DNA of 42,805 bases from the NCBI RefSeq assembly GCF_000160535.1, contig NZ_GG704781.1:990761-1033565 (forward strand). Direction: 5' to 3'. Numbering within the stretch: position 1 is the stretch's first letter; every line of letters starts with the position of its first letter. Source of the DNA: Hallella bergensis DSM 17361. GTDB taxonomy: Bacteria > Bacteroidota > Bacteroidia > Bacteroidales > Bacteroidaceae. The position numbers and the translations under genes are program-made. Of this stretch, positions 1 to 9,619 are shown piece after piece. Under the pieces are notes generated by a model. It saw nothing but the letters and a program-made list of their open reading frames with translations, made no database searches and was not told the origin of the DNA.

Positions 1-753
1 CATGGGAGCATTGCCGCAACGCTCGCCAAGCCCGTTCACCGTGACATGCACACCCCGACACCCCGACAGTACGGCAGCTAACGTGTTGGAAACGGCCAAG
101 TCGTAATCATTGTGCGAATGGAAATCAAAATGCTTGTCGGGGTAGCGGCTCACCATTTTGCGCACATAGTCGGTGCACTGCATGGGGTTCATGTGACCCA
201 GAGTATCGGGCAGCATGAAGCGCTGAATCCCTGCCCCTTTGAGTCCGTCCATGATTTGATAGACATATTCCTCGGAATCTCTCATGCCCGAGCTCCAATC
301 TTCCAAGTAGAGATTAACCTTCAGGCCATGCTTTTCGGCGTAGTCTACCTCTTCCAAAATATCGTCGATGTGCTGCTGGGTTGTTTTGTGGAGTTGCTGT
401 GTGCAGTGCTTCAATGAGCCTTTGGCGAGCAAATTAATAACCATTCCGCCTCGTTCGCGTATCCAGTCGATGGACTGGTGATGGTCTACAAACCCCAACA
501 CCTCGATTCTGTCAAGATAACCCTCTCTTTCTGCAAACCTGCAAACCTTGTCGACGGCATCTTTTTCGCCCTCCGAAACACGGGCCGAGGCTACTTCCAG
601 ACGGTCTACGTTGACCTCCTTAAGCAGCATGCGGGCAATCATAAGTTTCTCGTGGGGCAGAAAGCTCACCCCGCTGGTTTGCTCACCATCGCGGAGTGTG
701 CAGTCCATGATTTCCACAAAACTATTTGCTCGGCGTGACGCTTCAACATTCAT
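1..753 (-). CDS. LeuA-like synthase, second copy (2-isopropylmalate or citramalate synthase), 3' part outside window
   Basis: Enzyme of the HMGL-like TIM-barrel family that condenses acetyl-CoA with a 2-oxoacid in branched-chain amino acid synthesis. The visible 251 codons start at ATG 753 and run off the left edge, so the C-terminal part is missing. Seen directly: the N-terminal signature DCTLRDGEQTSG, the metal-binding HSHNDYDLAVSN motif near residue 220, and NGLGERCGNA at the cut end. The start overlaps the leuD stop by 11 nt, so the two genes are translationally close and share the operon. leuA proper is the first gene, so this is a paralogue. A citramalate synthase role, giving isoleucine through LeuCD, is plausible and fits the Ile-rich leader of the operon. 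Homology alone does not separate it from a second isopropylmalate synthase. Confidence 0.88.
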   Translation of the reverse strand, partial: MNVEASRRANSFVEIMDCTLRDGEQTSGVSFLPHEKLMIARMLLKEVNVDRLEVASARVSEGEKDAVDKVCRFAEREGYLDRIEVLGFVDHHQSIDWIRERGGMVINLLAKGSLKHCTQQLHKTTQQHIDDILEEVDYAEKHGLKVNLYLEDWSSGMRDSEEYVYQIMDGLKGAGIQRFMLPDTLGHMNPMQCTDYVRKMVSRYPDKHFDFHSHNDYDLAVSNTLAAVLSGCRGVHVTVNGLGERCGNAPM

Positions 754-1342
754 TAGCACGTTTCCTTTCATATTCTTCCACCTTGTCGAGATTTCGAACA
801 AGGAAATCCACGTCGTCGAGACCATTCATCAGGCAATGCTTCTTATAGCCGTTGATCTCGAAATGCTCACTGCGCCCAGTGGCTAAGTTGGTGACTGTCT
901 GATTGGGCAAATCTACTTCAACCTTCGATTGGTGGTCTTTCTCAATCGTTCTGAACAATTCTTGCAAGAAATCTTCGCTGACAACAACAGGCAGCACGAA
1001 ATTATTGAGTTCGTTGTTTTTATGGATATCGGCAAAGAAAGAGCTGATAACCACACGGAATCCATATCCAGCAATGGCCCATGCCGCATGCTCACGGCTT
1101 GAGCCTGAGCCGAAATTCTTGCCGGCAACAAGAATAACGCCCGAATAACTGGGGTCGTTGAGCACAAAGTCGGGATTGGGATTGCCATCCTTGTCGTATC
1201 GCCAATCGCGGAAAAGGTTGTCTCCAAAGCCTTCCTTATCGGTGGCCTTGAGAAATCTGGCAGGTATAATCTGGTCTGTATCAACATTCTCCAATGGAAG
1301 GGGAATGCAGCTTGATGTTATAATATCGAATTTCTGTTTCAT
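743..1342 (-). CDS. leuD: 3-isopropylmalate dehydratase small subunit
   Basis: Small (swivel-domain) subunit of isopropylmalate isomerase. With LeuC it converts 2-isopropylmalate to 3-isopropylmalate in the cytoplasm. The 199-residue protein has the family features: PLENVDTDQIIPARFL near the N-terminus and the substrate-loop GKNFGSGSSREHA around residues 74-86. Length matches the family. It begins 24 nt after the leuC stop and its last 11 nt overlap the next gene. The order leuA-leuC-leuD-leuA2 reads as one operon. If a citramalate synthase is present in the operon, the same LeuCD pair could also isomerise citramalate for isoleucine; that is inference. Confidence 0.96.
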   Translation of the reverse strand: MKQKFDIITSSCIPLPLENVDTDQIIPARFLKATDKEGFGDNLFRDWRYDKDGNPNPDFVLNDPSYSGVILVAGKNFGSGSSREHAAWAIAGYGFRVVISSFFADIHKNNELNNFVLPVVVSEDFLQELFRTIEKDHQSKVEVDLPNQTVTNLATGRSEHFEINGYKKHCLMNGLDDVDFLVRNLDKVEEYERKRANEC

Positions 1343-1366
1343 CTTTTTGAATATTGTTTGCTTGGA

Positions 1367-2770
1367 CTACTTGCTTGACATCAACTCCCGTGGGTCAGTT
1401 ATCTTGCCTGTAACGGCAGCCGCTGCAGCCACCAGCGGACTGGCCAGAATGGTGCGCGAGCCAGGACCCTGGCGCCCCTCGAAGTTGCGATTGGAGGTCG
1501 AAACTGCATAAAGCCCTGCCGGAACCTTGTCGTCGTTCATGGCCAGGCAGGCCGAACAACCCGGTTGTCGAATGGCAAAACCAGCTTCTTTCAGAATGAC
1601 GTCGAGTCCCTCGTCACTGATTTGCTTGGCAACAGCCCATGATCCAGGCACCAGCCAAGCCACAACATGGTCGGCCTTCTTATGTCCTTTCACCAATGAA
1701 GCAAAGGCGCGGAAGTCTTCGATGCGACCATTGGTGCATGCTCCAAGAAACACATAATCTATTGGATGACCCAGCAACTGCAGTCCGGGCTCGAAGCCCA
1801 TGTAGCGAAGACTTTTCAGAAACGAAGCCTGCTCGGACTCGTCTATCTCTTCCAGAGCAGGCACACGACCACGGATACCAATGCCCATGCCCGGGTTGGT
1901 GCCGTAGGTAATACGCGGTTCGATATCAGCTGCATCGAACACAAGTTCCTTGTCGAACACGGCGTCATCGCCGGAATACAATGTTTTCCAATAGGCCAAA
2001 GCTTTGTCCCAAGCCTCACCTTGCGGTGCATACTTGCGACCCTTGATATATTCGAATGTCCTTTCGTCCGGTGCCACAAAGCCACCGCGCGCGCCCATCT
2101 CTATCGAAAGGTTGCAAAGCGTGAGCCGTCCCTCCATGGTCATGTCGCGAACCACGTCGCCAGCATACTCCACGAAGTAGCCGGTAGCACCCGAAGTGGT
2201 GAGTTTCGACATCAGATAGAGTGCCACATCCTTAGCCGTCACACCCAGCTGCAGCTTACCATTGATGCTGATGCGCATCGACTTGGGTTTCTGCTGAAGA
2301 ATGCACTGCGACGCAAGCACCATTTCAACCTCTGATGTTCCGATACCAAAGGCTATGGCTCCCATGGCACCATGGGTAGACGTGTGCGAGTCGCCGCACA
2401 CGATAGTCATTCCGGGGAGCGACAGTCCGGTCTCGGGACCTACCACATGAATGATGCCGTTCTCCTTGGTATTCATCTTGAACTCAGTCAAGCCAAACTC
2501 CTCACAGTTTCTGCTCAGCACATCTATCTGTTTACGACCAACGGCATCTTCTACCGGCTTGTGCTGGTCGTGGGTCTGAACATTATGGTCGGGCATGAAA
2601 TTCATTTGTTGGGGGCGAAACACTTTCAGGCCTCTCCTGCGCATACCATCGAATGCCTGGGGCGTGGTTACCTCATGACCGTAAAGCCGGTCAATGTAAA
2701 GCTGGGTCGGCCCGTCTTCTACAACTTGTACCACATGGCAGTCCCAGATCTTGTCGAATAATGTGTTCAT
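1367..2770 (-). CDS. leuC: 3-isopropylmalate dehydratase large subunit
   Basis: Aconitase-family large subunit that binds the 4Fe-4S cluster of isopropylmalate isomerase. The 467-residue protein begins [14 protein letters not shown]. It shows the early [11 protein letters not shown] motif and the cluster cysteines in [14 protein letters not shown] and in the C-terminal [10 protein letters not shown]. Length is normal for LeuC. The gene lies 17 nt downstream of leuA and 24 nt upstream of leuD on the same strand, so it is the second gene of the operon and falls under the attenuator before leuA. Confidence 0.97.
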   Translation of the reverse strand: MNTLFDKIWDCHVVQVVEDGPTQLYIDRLYGHEVTTPQAFDGMRRRGLKVFRPQQMNFMPDHNVQTHDQHKPVEDAVGRKQIDVLSRNCEEFGLTEFKMNTKENGIIHVVGPETGLSLPGMTIVCGDSHTSTHGAMGAIAFGIGTSEVEMVLASQCILQQKPKSMRISINGKLQLGVTAKDVALYLMSKLTTSGATGYFVEYAGDVVRDMTMEGRLTLCNLSIEMGARGGFVAPDERTFEYIKGRKYAPQGEAWDKALAYWKTLYSGDDAVFDKELVFDAADIEPRITYGTNPGMGIGIRGRVPALEEIDESEQASFLKSLRYMGFEPGLQLLGHPIDYVFLGACTNGRIEDFRAFASLVKGHKKADHVVAWLVPGSWAVAKQISDEGLDVILKEAGFAIRQPGCSACLAMNDDKVPAGLYAVSTSNRNFEGRQGPGSRTILASPLVAAAAAVTGKITDPRELMSSK

Positions 2771-2787
2771 AATATGTTTTTGATCTC

Positions 2788-4290
2788 TTACTTGGTTCTG
2801 AATTTATTGATACAATCGATATAAGCTTCGACCGAAGCGGTAACAATGTCGGTATTGGCGCCAAAACCATAATACACATTACCATCATACTCCACCTGCA
2901 TGTGTACCTTGCCCACATCGTCGGAGCCCTTGGAAATGGCCTGAATGGTGAATTCCTTCAGGGTCATCTGCTTGCGCACGATGCGCTTCAGGGCTGTGAT
3001 GGCCGCATCCACAGGACCATTGCCCGTCGATGACTCCTCAAACTTCTGCCCGGCGATGTCTAGTCCGATGCTCGCCACGCTGCGGACACCCTTGCCCGTG
3101 GTGACCTGAAGATAGTCGAGGCTGACGCTACGGTTAGCGGCGGTGTCGGCACCAGCCAGCATCAGCACGTCGTCATCCGTGATTTCCTTTTTCTTATCGG
3201 CCAGCTTCAGAAACTCCTGATAGACATTGTCAAGCTTGGCCTCATCCTCCACATCTACTCCATTCACCTGAAGACGATACTTCAATGCTGCTCGGCCAGA
3301 CCGGGCTGTCAGCACAATTTCGTTGTTATCAAGTCCAATGTCCTTGGGATCGATAATCTCATAGGTCTGCACGTTCTTCAGCACCCCATCCTGATGAATG
3401 CCACTGGAATGTGCGAACGCATTACGACCCACAATGGCCTTGTTAGGCTGTACGGGCATATTCATCAGCGACGAGACCATACGCGACATCGGATATATCT
3501 TGTTGGTATTGATATTGGTGTCAATATTGAGATGCTTATGGCACTTCAAAATCATGGCCACCTCCTCCAGAGAAGTGTTGCCGGCTCGCTCGCCAATACC
3601 ATTGACAGTCACCTCAACCTGACGGGCACCGGCCAACACACCACTCAACGTGTTGGCAGTGGCCATGCCCAAGTCGTTGTGACTATGCGTGGAAATAATA
3701 GCCTTGTCGATGTTTTCGACATGTTCTTTCAGATATTCTATCTTGGCCGCATATTCGTGAGGCAGGCAGTAGCCTGTGGTGTCGGGAATATTAACCACCG
3801 TGGCACCAGCCTTGATCACAGCCTCGACCACCTGAGCGAGGTATGCATTGTCAGTGCGGCCGGCATCCTCAGCATAAAACTCCACATCCTCCACATACTT
3901 CTTAGCATACTTCACGGCTCTGACCGCACGTTCGATAATTTCCTCGCGTGTAGAGTTGAACTTATACTTAATGTGCCACTCACTGGTGCCGATTCCCGTG
4001 TGTATACGCTTATGCTTGGCATATTGCAGAGACTCAGCGGCTACGTCAATATCTTTTTCCACTGCGCGGGTCAGTGCACAAATCGTTGGCCAGGTTACAG
4101 CCTTGGATATCTCGACCACAGAATTGAAATCGCCCGGAGAGGAAACCGGAAACCCCGCCTCGATGACGTCCACTCCCAGTAGCTCCAACTGTTTGGCCAC
4201 TTGAATCTTCTCCACTGTGTTCAGTTGGCACCCGGGCACCTGTTCGCCGTCCCGGAGCGTCGTGTCAAAAATGTAAAGTCTCTCGCTCAT
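2788..4290 (-). CDS. leuA: 2-isopropylmalate synthase
   Basis: First committed enzyme of leucine synthesis, condensing acetyl-CoA and 2-oxoisovalerate. The 500-residue protein opens with the [13 protein letters not shown] signature, carries the metal-binding [13 protein letters not shown] near residue 200 and [14 protein letters not shown] after it. It keeps the C-terminal allosteric LeuA domain (about residues 370-500) that usually gives leucine feedback control. Length is normal. It is the first structural gene of the operon. Its ATG lies 27 nt after the leader terminator, so expression depends on read-through there. Confidence 0.96.
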   Translation of the reverse strand: MSERLYIFDTTLRDGEQVPGCQLNTVEKIQVAKQLELLGVDVIEAGFPVSSPGDFNSVVEISKAVTWPTICALTRAVEKDIDVAAESLQYAKHKRIHTGIGTSEWHIKYKFNSTREEIIERAVRAVKYAKKYVEDVEFYAEDAGRTDNAYLAQVVEAVIKAGATVVNIPDTTGYCLPHEYAAKIEYLKEHVENIDKAIISTHSHNDLGMATANTLSGVLAGARQVEVTVNGIGERAGNTSLEEVAMILKCHKHLNIDTNINTNKIYPMSRMVSSLMNMPVQPNKAIVGRNAFAHSSGIHQDGVLKNVQTYEIIDPKDIGLDNNEIVLTARSGRAALKYRLQVNGVDVEDEAKLDNVYQEFLKLADKKKEITDDDVLMLAGADTAANRSVSLDYLQVTTGKGVRSVASIGLDIAGQKFEESSTGNGPVDAAITALKRIVRKQMTLKEFTIQAISKGSDDVGKVHMQVEYDGNVYYGFGANTDIVTASVEAYIDCINKFRTK

Positions 4291-4316
4291 AATACAATTT
4301 TTTATTCTACCAAAAA

Positions 4317-4352
4317 CAAAAAAGCCTTCCCACTAATGGAAGTGGAAAGGCT
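4317..4352 (-). terminator. Attenuator terminator in the leu leader
   Basis: On the minus strand the arms AGCCTTTCCAC (4352-4342) and GTGGGAAGGCT (4333-4323) pair over 11 bp with one G-U. The loop is 8 nt and a run of six T follows. It lies between the leader-peptide stop codon (4371) and the leuA start (4290), where an attenuator terminator belongs. Its 5' arm can instead pair with leader segment 4388-4400, see the findings. Confidence 0.9.
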
Positions 4353-4370
4353 CTGTTTCTTATTTATACG

Positions 4371-4457
4371 TTAGACACTCGCACACACCTTCACACTCCC
4401 GACTACCGGATGCAGTCGAATAATAATGGAAATAATAAGGGAATTCAGTGCAAACAT
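4371..4457 (-). CDS. Branched-chain amino acid leader peptide of the leu operon
   Basis: A 28-codon reading frame from ATG at 4457 to TAA at 4373-4371, starting 24 nt after a consensus promoter. Thirteen of 28 residues are Ile, Leu or Val. The clusters are IISIII at codons 8-13, Leu at 4, 7 and 15, VV at 18-19, and further Val at 22, 24 and 28. This composition, with the terminator right after the stop, is the form of the ilv and leu leader peptides known from Enterobacteria. The product is expected to have no function of its own. Its translation speed would report charged tRNA-Ile/Val/Leu. The ATG was chosen because it is the first after the promoter and is in frame with the whole cluster. 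Confidence 0.88.
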   Translation of the reverse strand: MFALNSLIISIIIRLHPVVGSVKVCASV

Positions 4458-4481
4458 CTTGTTCTATCTTCTATTTGGTTG

Positions 4482-4513
4482 CAAAGATAACACTTTTAGA
4501 CAAAAACAACAAA
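4482..4513 (-). promoter_or_regulatory. leu operon promoter
   Basis: Minus strand: TTTG at 4513-4510, a 20-nt spacer, then TATCTTTG at 4489-4482. This matches the Bacteroidota primary sigma consensus TTTG-N19/21-TAnnTTTG exactly. Transcription would start near 4475, about 18 nt before the leader peptide ATG. Confidence 0.85.
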
Positions 4514-4573
4514 CAAATTATAACTTTTTTGTCTGGTTTTCTTTTAAAACAACAGAATAGATGGGGTTCTTCC

Positions 4574-6097
4574 TTAAAAAGAAACACCTGTGGGGATTCC
4601 TCCGAAGGGGTCGTCATCGTCCTGGTTCATACGCGAGCCGATAATCTCCCCACCTCCCAGACTGGAAGGCAGCGGAGCCAGCATGGCATCCTCAGGATTT
4701 GCAAAACGCGTGTATTGTCCCTGGAAAGACAGCAGCACATCGCCGGTTGCCCCCTTACGGTGCTTGGCAATAATAATCTGCGCCTTACCCCTGAGGTCAT
4801 TGCCTTTCTCGTCCTCCAACAGATGATAGTATTCCGGACGGTGCACAAATATCACCATGTCAGCATCCTGCTCGATAGCTCCCGACTCACGGAGGTCGCT
4901 CAACTGCGGGCGTTTGCCCTCAAGACCTTCTCGGTTTTCAACGGTTCGGTTCAACTGCGACAGTGCCAGGATAGGGATATCCAGCTCCTTGGCCAACCCC
5001 TTGAGCGACCGTGAGATTGTAGATACCTCCTCCTGACGGTTGCCAAAGCGCATGCCATTGGCATTCATGAGCTGTAAATAGTCAATCATGATCACCTTCA
5101 CACCTTTTTCCCTCACTAAGCGACGAGCCTTGGTGCGAAGTTCAAATATAGACATTCCCGGCGTGTCGTCTATATAAACCGGTGCACCGGTGAGCTTGGC
5201 CAAATTCTTGTCCAGCCTCTCCCACTCATCACGCGCAAGTTGGCCGTTCATGATTTTCTTACCCTCAATCTCGCAAACGTTGGATATCAAGCGGTTCACA
5301 AGTTGCACATTATTCATCTCAAGAGAGAAGAATGCAATGGGTTCCTGATGGTCCACCGCAATATTCTTAGCAATGGAAAGTGCAAACGAAGTCTTACCCA
5401 TGGCAGGTCGCCCGGCAATAATCACCAAGTCGCTCTTCTGCCAGCCGGAAGTCATGTCGTCCAACTTTCCAAATCCCGAAGCAACGCCTGTCAGACCGTC
5501 CGACGTTGCCGAAGCTTTCTGAAGGATATCGACTGCTTGACGTATCACCGGATCGATTTGGGTATAGTCCTGCCGCATATTCTTCTGCGAAAGCTCAAAA
5601 AGACTACCCTCTGCCTCCTGCATCAGCTCATCGACATCAACCGTAGCATCGAACGCCTTGGTTTCGATAACGCTGGCAAACGAGATGAGTTGCCGGGCAA
5701 GAAACTTCTGTTGTAATATCTTGGCATGATACTCTATATGTGCCGACGAAGCCACTTGCGAGGCCAAGTCCACCACGTATGCGGCTCCACCGACATCCTC
5801 AAGTGCTCCTTCCTTCTGCAGTTCATTGGTCACCGTCATGATGTCCACCGGTCTCTCGTTCATATTGAGCGATCGAACGGCTGTAAATATCTTCTGGTGA
5901 CTGGGCTCATAGAACGTCTCGGGACGAAGGATTTCGGCCACCACCGAGAAAGCATCCTTGTCGATCATCAATGCACCGAGTACTACCTTCTCTACATCCA
6001 CAGCCTGAGGCTGCATGTGGGCATATGTAGGGTCTATAGGGGCAGAAGCCTTGCGGCGGGTTTTGCCCGAATTATTTGTTTTAACTGGTTCTGGCAT
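4574..6097 (-). CDS. dnaB: Replicative DNA helicase DnaB
   Basis: Hexameric replication-fork helicase. The 507-residue reading starts at ATG 6097 (MPEPVKTNNSGK). The open frame extends upstream to 6238, but that stretch crosses the promoter and lacks DnaB similarity, so the later ATG is preferred. An N-terminal DnaB domain (about residues 30-130) precedes the RecA-like domain with Walker A GRPAMGKTS (229-237) and Walker B IDYLQL (338-343). The DnaB-type FSLEM motif and the later LSQLNRTVE and DLRESGAIEQDAD segments are intact. No intein is present. The gene is divergent from ispE and ends about 60 nt before the leu promoter. Confidence 0.96.
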   Translation of the reverse strand: MPEPVKTNNSGKTRRKASAPIDPTYAHMQPQAVDVEKVVLGALMIDKDAFSVVAEILRPETFYEPSHQKIFTAVRSLNMNERPVDIMTVTNELQKEGALEDVGGAAYVVDLASQVASSAHIEYHAKILQQKFLARQLISFASVIETKAFDATVDVDELMQEAEGSLFELSQKNMRQDYTQIDPVIRQAVDILQKASATSDGLTGVASGFGKLDDMTSGWQKSDLVIIAGRPAMGKTSFALSIAKNIAVDHQEPIAFFSLEMNNVQLVNRLISNVCEIEGKKIMNGQLARDEWERLDKNLAKLTGAPVYIDDTPGMSIFELRTKARRLVREKGVKVIMIDYLQLMNANGMRFGNRQEEVSTISRSLKGLAKELDIPILALSQLNRTVENREGLEGKRPQLSDLRESGAIEQDADMVIFVHRPEYYHLLEDEKGNDLRGKAQIIIAKHRKGATGDVLLSFQGQYTRFANPEDAMLAPLPSSLGGGEIIGSRMNQDDDDPFGGIPTGVSF

Positions 6098-6118
6098 GGT
6101 TGTTTTTTGTTGTATGGG

Positions 6119-6126
6119 CAAATTTA
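6119..6126 (-). promoter_or_regulatory. dnaB promoter -7 box
   Basis: TAAATTTG on the minus strand, 21 nt before the chosen dnaB ATG, fits the TAnnTTTG -7 element. No clear TTTG was found at the expected distance upstream. Confidence 0.5.
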
Positions 6127-6199
6127 CAAAAAATAGTTCATTATTGGCTTGCCTTAGCAAAAAAAAGAAAATAACACCTCTGTATATCCAAAAATTCAG

Positions 6200-6207
6200 T
6201 ATTTTTG
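6200..6207 (+). promoter_or_regulatory. ispE promoter -7 box
   Basis: TATTTTTG ends 21 nt before the ispE ATG and fits TAnnTTTG. This also argues against the in-frame TTG at 6205, which lies inside the box, as the start codon. The -33 element is not recognisable. Confidence 0.5.
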
Positions 6208-6228
6208 CAAGGAACAAATACAAACGCC

Positions 6229-7068
6229 ATGCTAACATTCCCCTGTGCCAAAATTAACCTTGGACTGAACATCACATCCAAGAGAGATGACGGCTATCAT
6301 AATCTCGAAACTGTATTCTATCCCATCCCATTAACCGACGTGCTCGAGATAAAACGCATGGACGAAGACTTCCCATCCGAATACGCCTGCGACCTGAAGA
6401 TTACAGGCAACAGCATTGATGGCGACGAGCAGTCCAACCTCGTGGTCAAGGCCTATCAATTGTTAGCCGCTGACTTTACCCTACCCCGCATCCACACACA
6501 CCTGTTCAAGCGCATTCCCTCCCAAGCCGGCCTGGGGGGCGGATCGTCGGATGCGGCGTTCATGATCCGACTGCTCGATGAGCGTTTTCGCCTCAATCTC
6601 GGCATTGCAGAGATGGAACGTTATGCTGCGCGACTTGGCTCCGACTGTGCTTTTTTCATTACTGCAGAACCCTCCTTTGCCACCGGGCGAGGCGAAATAC
6701 TTGAACCGGCCGATGGTCCCAAAGGCAATCTGCATGAATATTATATAGGTATAGTCAAGCCTGATATTGCCATTTCCACGCGCGAGGCTTTTGCACACAT
6801 TACCTGTCGTCAACCTGAAAAGAGTTGCCGCGACATTGTGCGGCAGCCCATCAGTACATGGAAAGATGAATTGATAAACGACTTTGAAGCTTCAGTCTTC
6901 ATAGCCCACCCGCAACTGTCCCGCATCAAGCAACGGCTTTACGACCTCGGAGCCGTCTATGCACAAATGAGTGGGAGCGGCAGCGCGCTGTTTGGTATTT
7001 TCCAAACCGACCCACAGCAACTGGATCAAGAGTTTGGCGATTGCTTCACCTTCAGCTGTAAACTGTAG
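6229..7068 (+). CDS. ispE: 4-diphosphocytidyl-2-C-methyl-D-erythritol kinase
   Basis: GHMP-family kinase that phosphorylates CDP-methylerythritol in the non-mevalonate isoprenoid (MEP) pathway. From ATG 6229 it is 279 residues and starts MLTFPCAKINLGLNI, the canonical AKINL segment. The ATP-binding GHMP motif PSQAGLGGGSSDAA lies near residues 98-111, and a C-terminal GSGSALFG motif completes the fold. The start avoids an in-frame TTG within the promoter. Convergent with ugd, with a shared terminator between. Confidence 0.94.
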   Translation: MLTFPCAKINLGLNITSKRDDGYHNLETVFYPIPLTDVLEIKRMDEDFPSEYACDLKITGNSIDGDEQSNLVVKAYQLLAADFTLPRIHTHLFKRIPSQAGLGGGSSDAAFMIRLLDERFRLNLGIAEMERYAARLGSDCAFFITAEPSFATGRGEILEPADGPKGNLHEYYIGIVKPDIAISTREAFAHITCRQPEKSCRDIVRQPISTWKDELINDFEASVFIAHPQLSRIKQRLYDLGAVYAQMSGSGSALFGIFQTDPQQLDQEFGDCFTFSCKL

Positions 7069-7088
7069 GGAATTTCAAAAAGACAAGA

Positions 7089-7132
7089 CCAAACCCACAG
7101 AGAGACAGCCTGTCTTCTCTCTGTTGGTTTGG
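7089..7132. terminator. Bidirectional terminator between ispE and ugd
   Basis: Arms 7089-7104 and 7117-7132 pair at 15 of 16 positions. The minus-strand side runs into TCTTGTCTTTTTG; the plus side is followed by CTTTAC. It sits between convergent genes, so it probably serves both. Confidence 0.75.
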
Positions 7133-7140
7133 CTTTACAT

Positions 7141-8388
7141 TTAGTCACATTGGAAGATGTCGCGCGTGTAAACCTTCTCGGCCACATCGTCCAAAACCTT
7201 ATCATAACGGTTGGCAATAATCGTTTGGCTCTGTTGCTTAAACGCATCAAGATCATTGACCACCCTACTTCCAAAGAAGGTTGTGCCGTCCTCAAGCGTC
7301 GGCTCGTAGATAATCACCACCGCGCCTTTAGCCTTGATGCGTTTCATCACACCCTGAATGCTACTCTGCCTGAAGTTATCACTATTGCTTTTCATCGTCA
7401 ACCGATATACCCCGATAACACAACGGCGCTCCTCCGTGGCATCATAGTCTCCACGGTTTCCATAATCATAGTATCCCGCCATGTTCAGCACTTGGTCGGC
7501 TATGAAATCCTTGCGGGTTCTATTGCTCTCCACGATGGCCTGTATAAGATTTTCAGGCACATCCTCATAGTTAGCCAGCAGCTGCTTGGTGTCCTTGGGC
7601 AGACAGTAGCCGCCATAGCCAAATGAGGGGTTGTTATAGAAATTGCCAACACGCGGATCCAAGCTTACCCCTTGGATAATACTTTGCGTGCTGAGTCCCT
7701 TCACCTCGGCGTAGGTGTCGAGTTCGTTAAAATAACTCACGCGAAGGGCAAGATATGTATTGGCAAAGAGCTTCACGGCCTCCGCCTCAGTCAGTCCCAT
7801 AAACAGGGTGTCAATATCCTGCTTGATTGCCCCCTGCTTCAGCAGATCAGCAAATTCATGCGCCGCTTTGTCCAATCGGGCGTCACCCTCCGGTCTTCCC
7901 ACGATAATCCTGCTGGGATAGAGGTTGTCGTACAGGGCCTTACTCTCACGCAGAAACTCCGGAGCAAAAATGATATTGTCCGACCCATACTTCTCTCTCA
8001 CACTCTTGGTATATCCCACGGGAATGGTCGATTTGATGACCATGATCGCATTGGGGTTTACCTTGGTCACCAATTCTATCACCTCCTCAACATGTGTGGT
8101 GTCGAAATAGTTTTTTACCGGGTCGTAATTGGTCGGTGTGGCTATCACCACAAAGTCGGCATCCCTGTAAGCCGAAGCGCCGTCGAGCGTAGCCGTGAAA
8201 TCCAATTCCTTCTCGGTTAGATATTTTTCGATATAGTCATCCTGAATGGGCGACTGTCTGCGACGCAGCATGTCCACCTTCTCGGGCACTACATCCACCG
8301 CCGTTACATGCTGATGCTGGCTCAGCAAGGTTGCTATACTCAATCCTACATAGCCCGTTCCGGCTACTGCAATGTTATATTTCTTCAT
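7141..8388 (-). CDS. ugd: UDP-glucose 6-dehydrogenase
   Basis: Oxidises UDP-glucose to UDP-glucuronate with two NAD, feeding capsule or exopolysaccharide synthesis. The 415-residue protein has an N-terminal Rossmann motif GTGYVG (10-15) and the catalytic cysteine in [10 protein letters not shown] (Cys262). Length and motif spelling fit the short streptococcal HasB-like branch of the UDP-glucose/GDP-mannose dehydrogenase family. A related sugar substrate such as UDP-ManNAc cannot be excluded. It is the last gene of the gmd-fcl-ugd operon, 25 nt after fcl. Confidence 0.88.
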   Translation of the reverse strand: MKKYNIAVAGTGYVGLSIATLLSQHQHVTAVDVVPEKVDMLRRRQSPIQDDYIEKYLTEKELDFTATLDGASAYRDADFVVIATPTNYDPVKNYFDTTHVEEVIELVTKVNPNAIMVIKSTIPVGYTKSVREKYGSDNIIFAPEFLRESKALYDNLYPSRIIVGRPEGDARLDKAAHEFADLLKQGAIKQDIDTLFMGLTEAEAVKLFANTYLALRVSYFNELDTYAEVKGLSTQSIIQGVSLDPRVGNFYNNPSFGYGGYCLPKDTKQLLANYEDVPENLIQAIVESNRTRKDFIADQVLNMAGYYDYGNRGDYDATEERRCVIGVYRLTMKSNSDNFRQSSIQGVMKRIKAKGAVVIIYEPTLEDGTTFFGSRVVNDLDAFKQQSQTIIANRYDKVLDDVAEKVYTRDIFQCD

Positions 8389-8413
8389 GATTCAAAGGAT
8401 CGTTTAAACCATT

Positions 8414-9619
8414 TCAACTGCTCAAAGACTCGCGATACCACTCGTACAGCTTTTGAACCCCCTCGTCTATCTCCACCTGATGTTTCCAGCCCAAACGGTG
8501 GAGTTTAGAAACATCGATGAGCTTGCGGGGTGTTCCGTTTGGCTTTGACCTGTCCCAAGCCACCTCCCCGCGGAATCCTACGGTATCCACAACGAGAGAA
8601 GCCAATTCGCCGATGGTCAGCTCCTTACCTGTGCCTACATTGATATGACAGTTGCGTATTTCTCCAAGCGACGGTATGGCTCCGCCGCGGCCTTCTGAAT
8701 TATTACGATCCACCGCCCCATCGGTTTTCACACCGTAGAACACAGACGAATATTTCTCTATGCCAATGATATCCTTGAAGTCCACGTTGAGCAGCAAATA
8801 GACTGAGGCATCGGCCATATCCTCGCTCCAAAGAAATTCGCGTAGCGGACTGCCATCGCCCCAAAGCGTCACCTTATTATTTTCGATACCATAGAAAGCC
8901 AGGGCTTTCAGTATTCTCTCCTCATCACAGCTCCCGTCGACATTATCTTCGCCTATCTGCGCAGCCAGTTTCGTTGGGGGGTTGATTGGCCGTTTGTCCA
9001 TATCCACCCGTATGGCATTCCAATCGCCTTCATGAATCAGTTTGGCCAGATACACCTTGCGCATCATGGCCGGCAACACGTGCGAGTTTTCCAAATGGAA
9101 ATTGTCGTTGGGGCCGTAGAGGTTGGTCGGCATCACGGCAATATAGTTGGTTCCATACTGCAGGTTATAGCTCTCGCACATCTTCAGTCCCGCAATCTTG
9201 GCAATGGCATACTCCTCGTTGGTATATTCCAATGGCGATGTCAGCAGCGAGTCTTCTTTCATGGGCTGCGGCGCATTCTTGGGATAGATACAGGTGGAAC
9301 CCAGAAACAATAGTTTCTTCACACCATGCAGGTATGACTGCTCGATCACGTTACACTGCATCTTCATGTTTTGCATGATGAAGTCGGCACGATAGAGTGA
9401 GTTGGCCATGATGCCGCCTACAAACGCGGCTGCCAAAACCACTGCATCGGGCTGCTCTTCATCGAAAAATTGCTTCACGGCAGCCTGATTGGTCAAGTCC
9501 AGTTCGCTGTGGGTTTTCCCAACAAGATTATGATATCCCCTTGCCTTGAGATTATTCCAGATAGCCGACCCCACAAGTCCGCGATGTCCGGCCACATATA
9601 TTTTTGAATCCTTTTCCAT
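8414..9619 (-). CDS. fcl: GDP-L-fucose synthase
   Basis: NADPH-dependent epimerase/reductase that turns GDP-4-keto-6-deoxymannose into GDP-L-fucose. The 401-residue short-chain dehydrogenase has GHRGLVGS (11-18) for cofactor binding and catalytic Tyr137-x3-Lys141 in YAIAK. It is about 80 residues longer than E. coli WcaG. The extra length lies in the second half, around residues 215-320, as in other long Bacteroidota versions. Its ATG overlaps the gmd stop in a TAATG arrangement, so the two consecutive pathway enzymes are translationally coupled. Confidence 0.94.
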   Translation of the reverse strand: MEKDSKIYVAGHRGLVGSAIWNNLKARGYHNLVGKTHSELDLTNQAAVKQFFDEEQPDAVVLAAAFVGGIMANSLYRADFIMQNMKMQCNVIEQSYLHGVKKLLFLGSTCIYPKNAPQPMKEDSLLTSPLEYTNEEYAIAKIAGLKMCESYNLQYGTNYIAVMPTNLYGPNDNFHLENSHVLPAMMRKVYLAKLIHEGDWNAIRVDMDKRPINPPTKLAAQIGEDNVDGSCDEERILKALAFYGIENNKVTLWGDGSPLREFLWSEDMADASVYLLLNVDFKDIIGIEKYSSVFYGVKTDGAVDRNNSEGRGGAIPSLGEIRNCHINVGTGKELTIGELASLVVDTVGFRGEVAWDRSKPNGTPRKLIDVSKLHRLGWKHQVEIDEGVQKLYEWYRESLSS

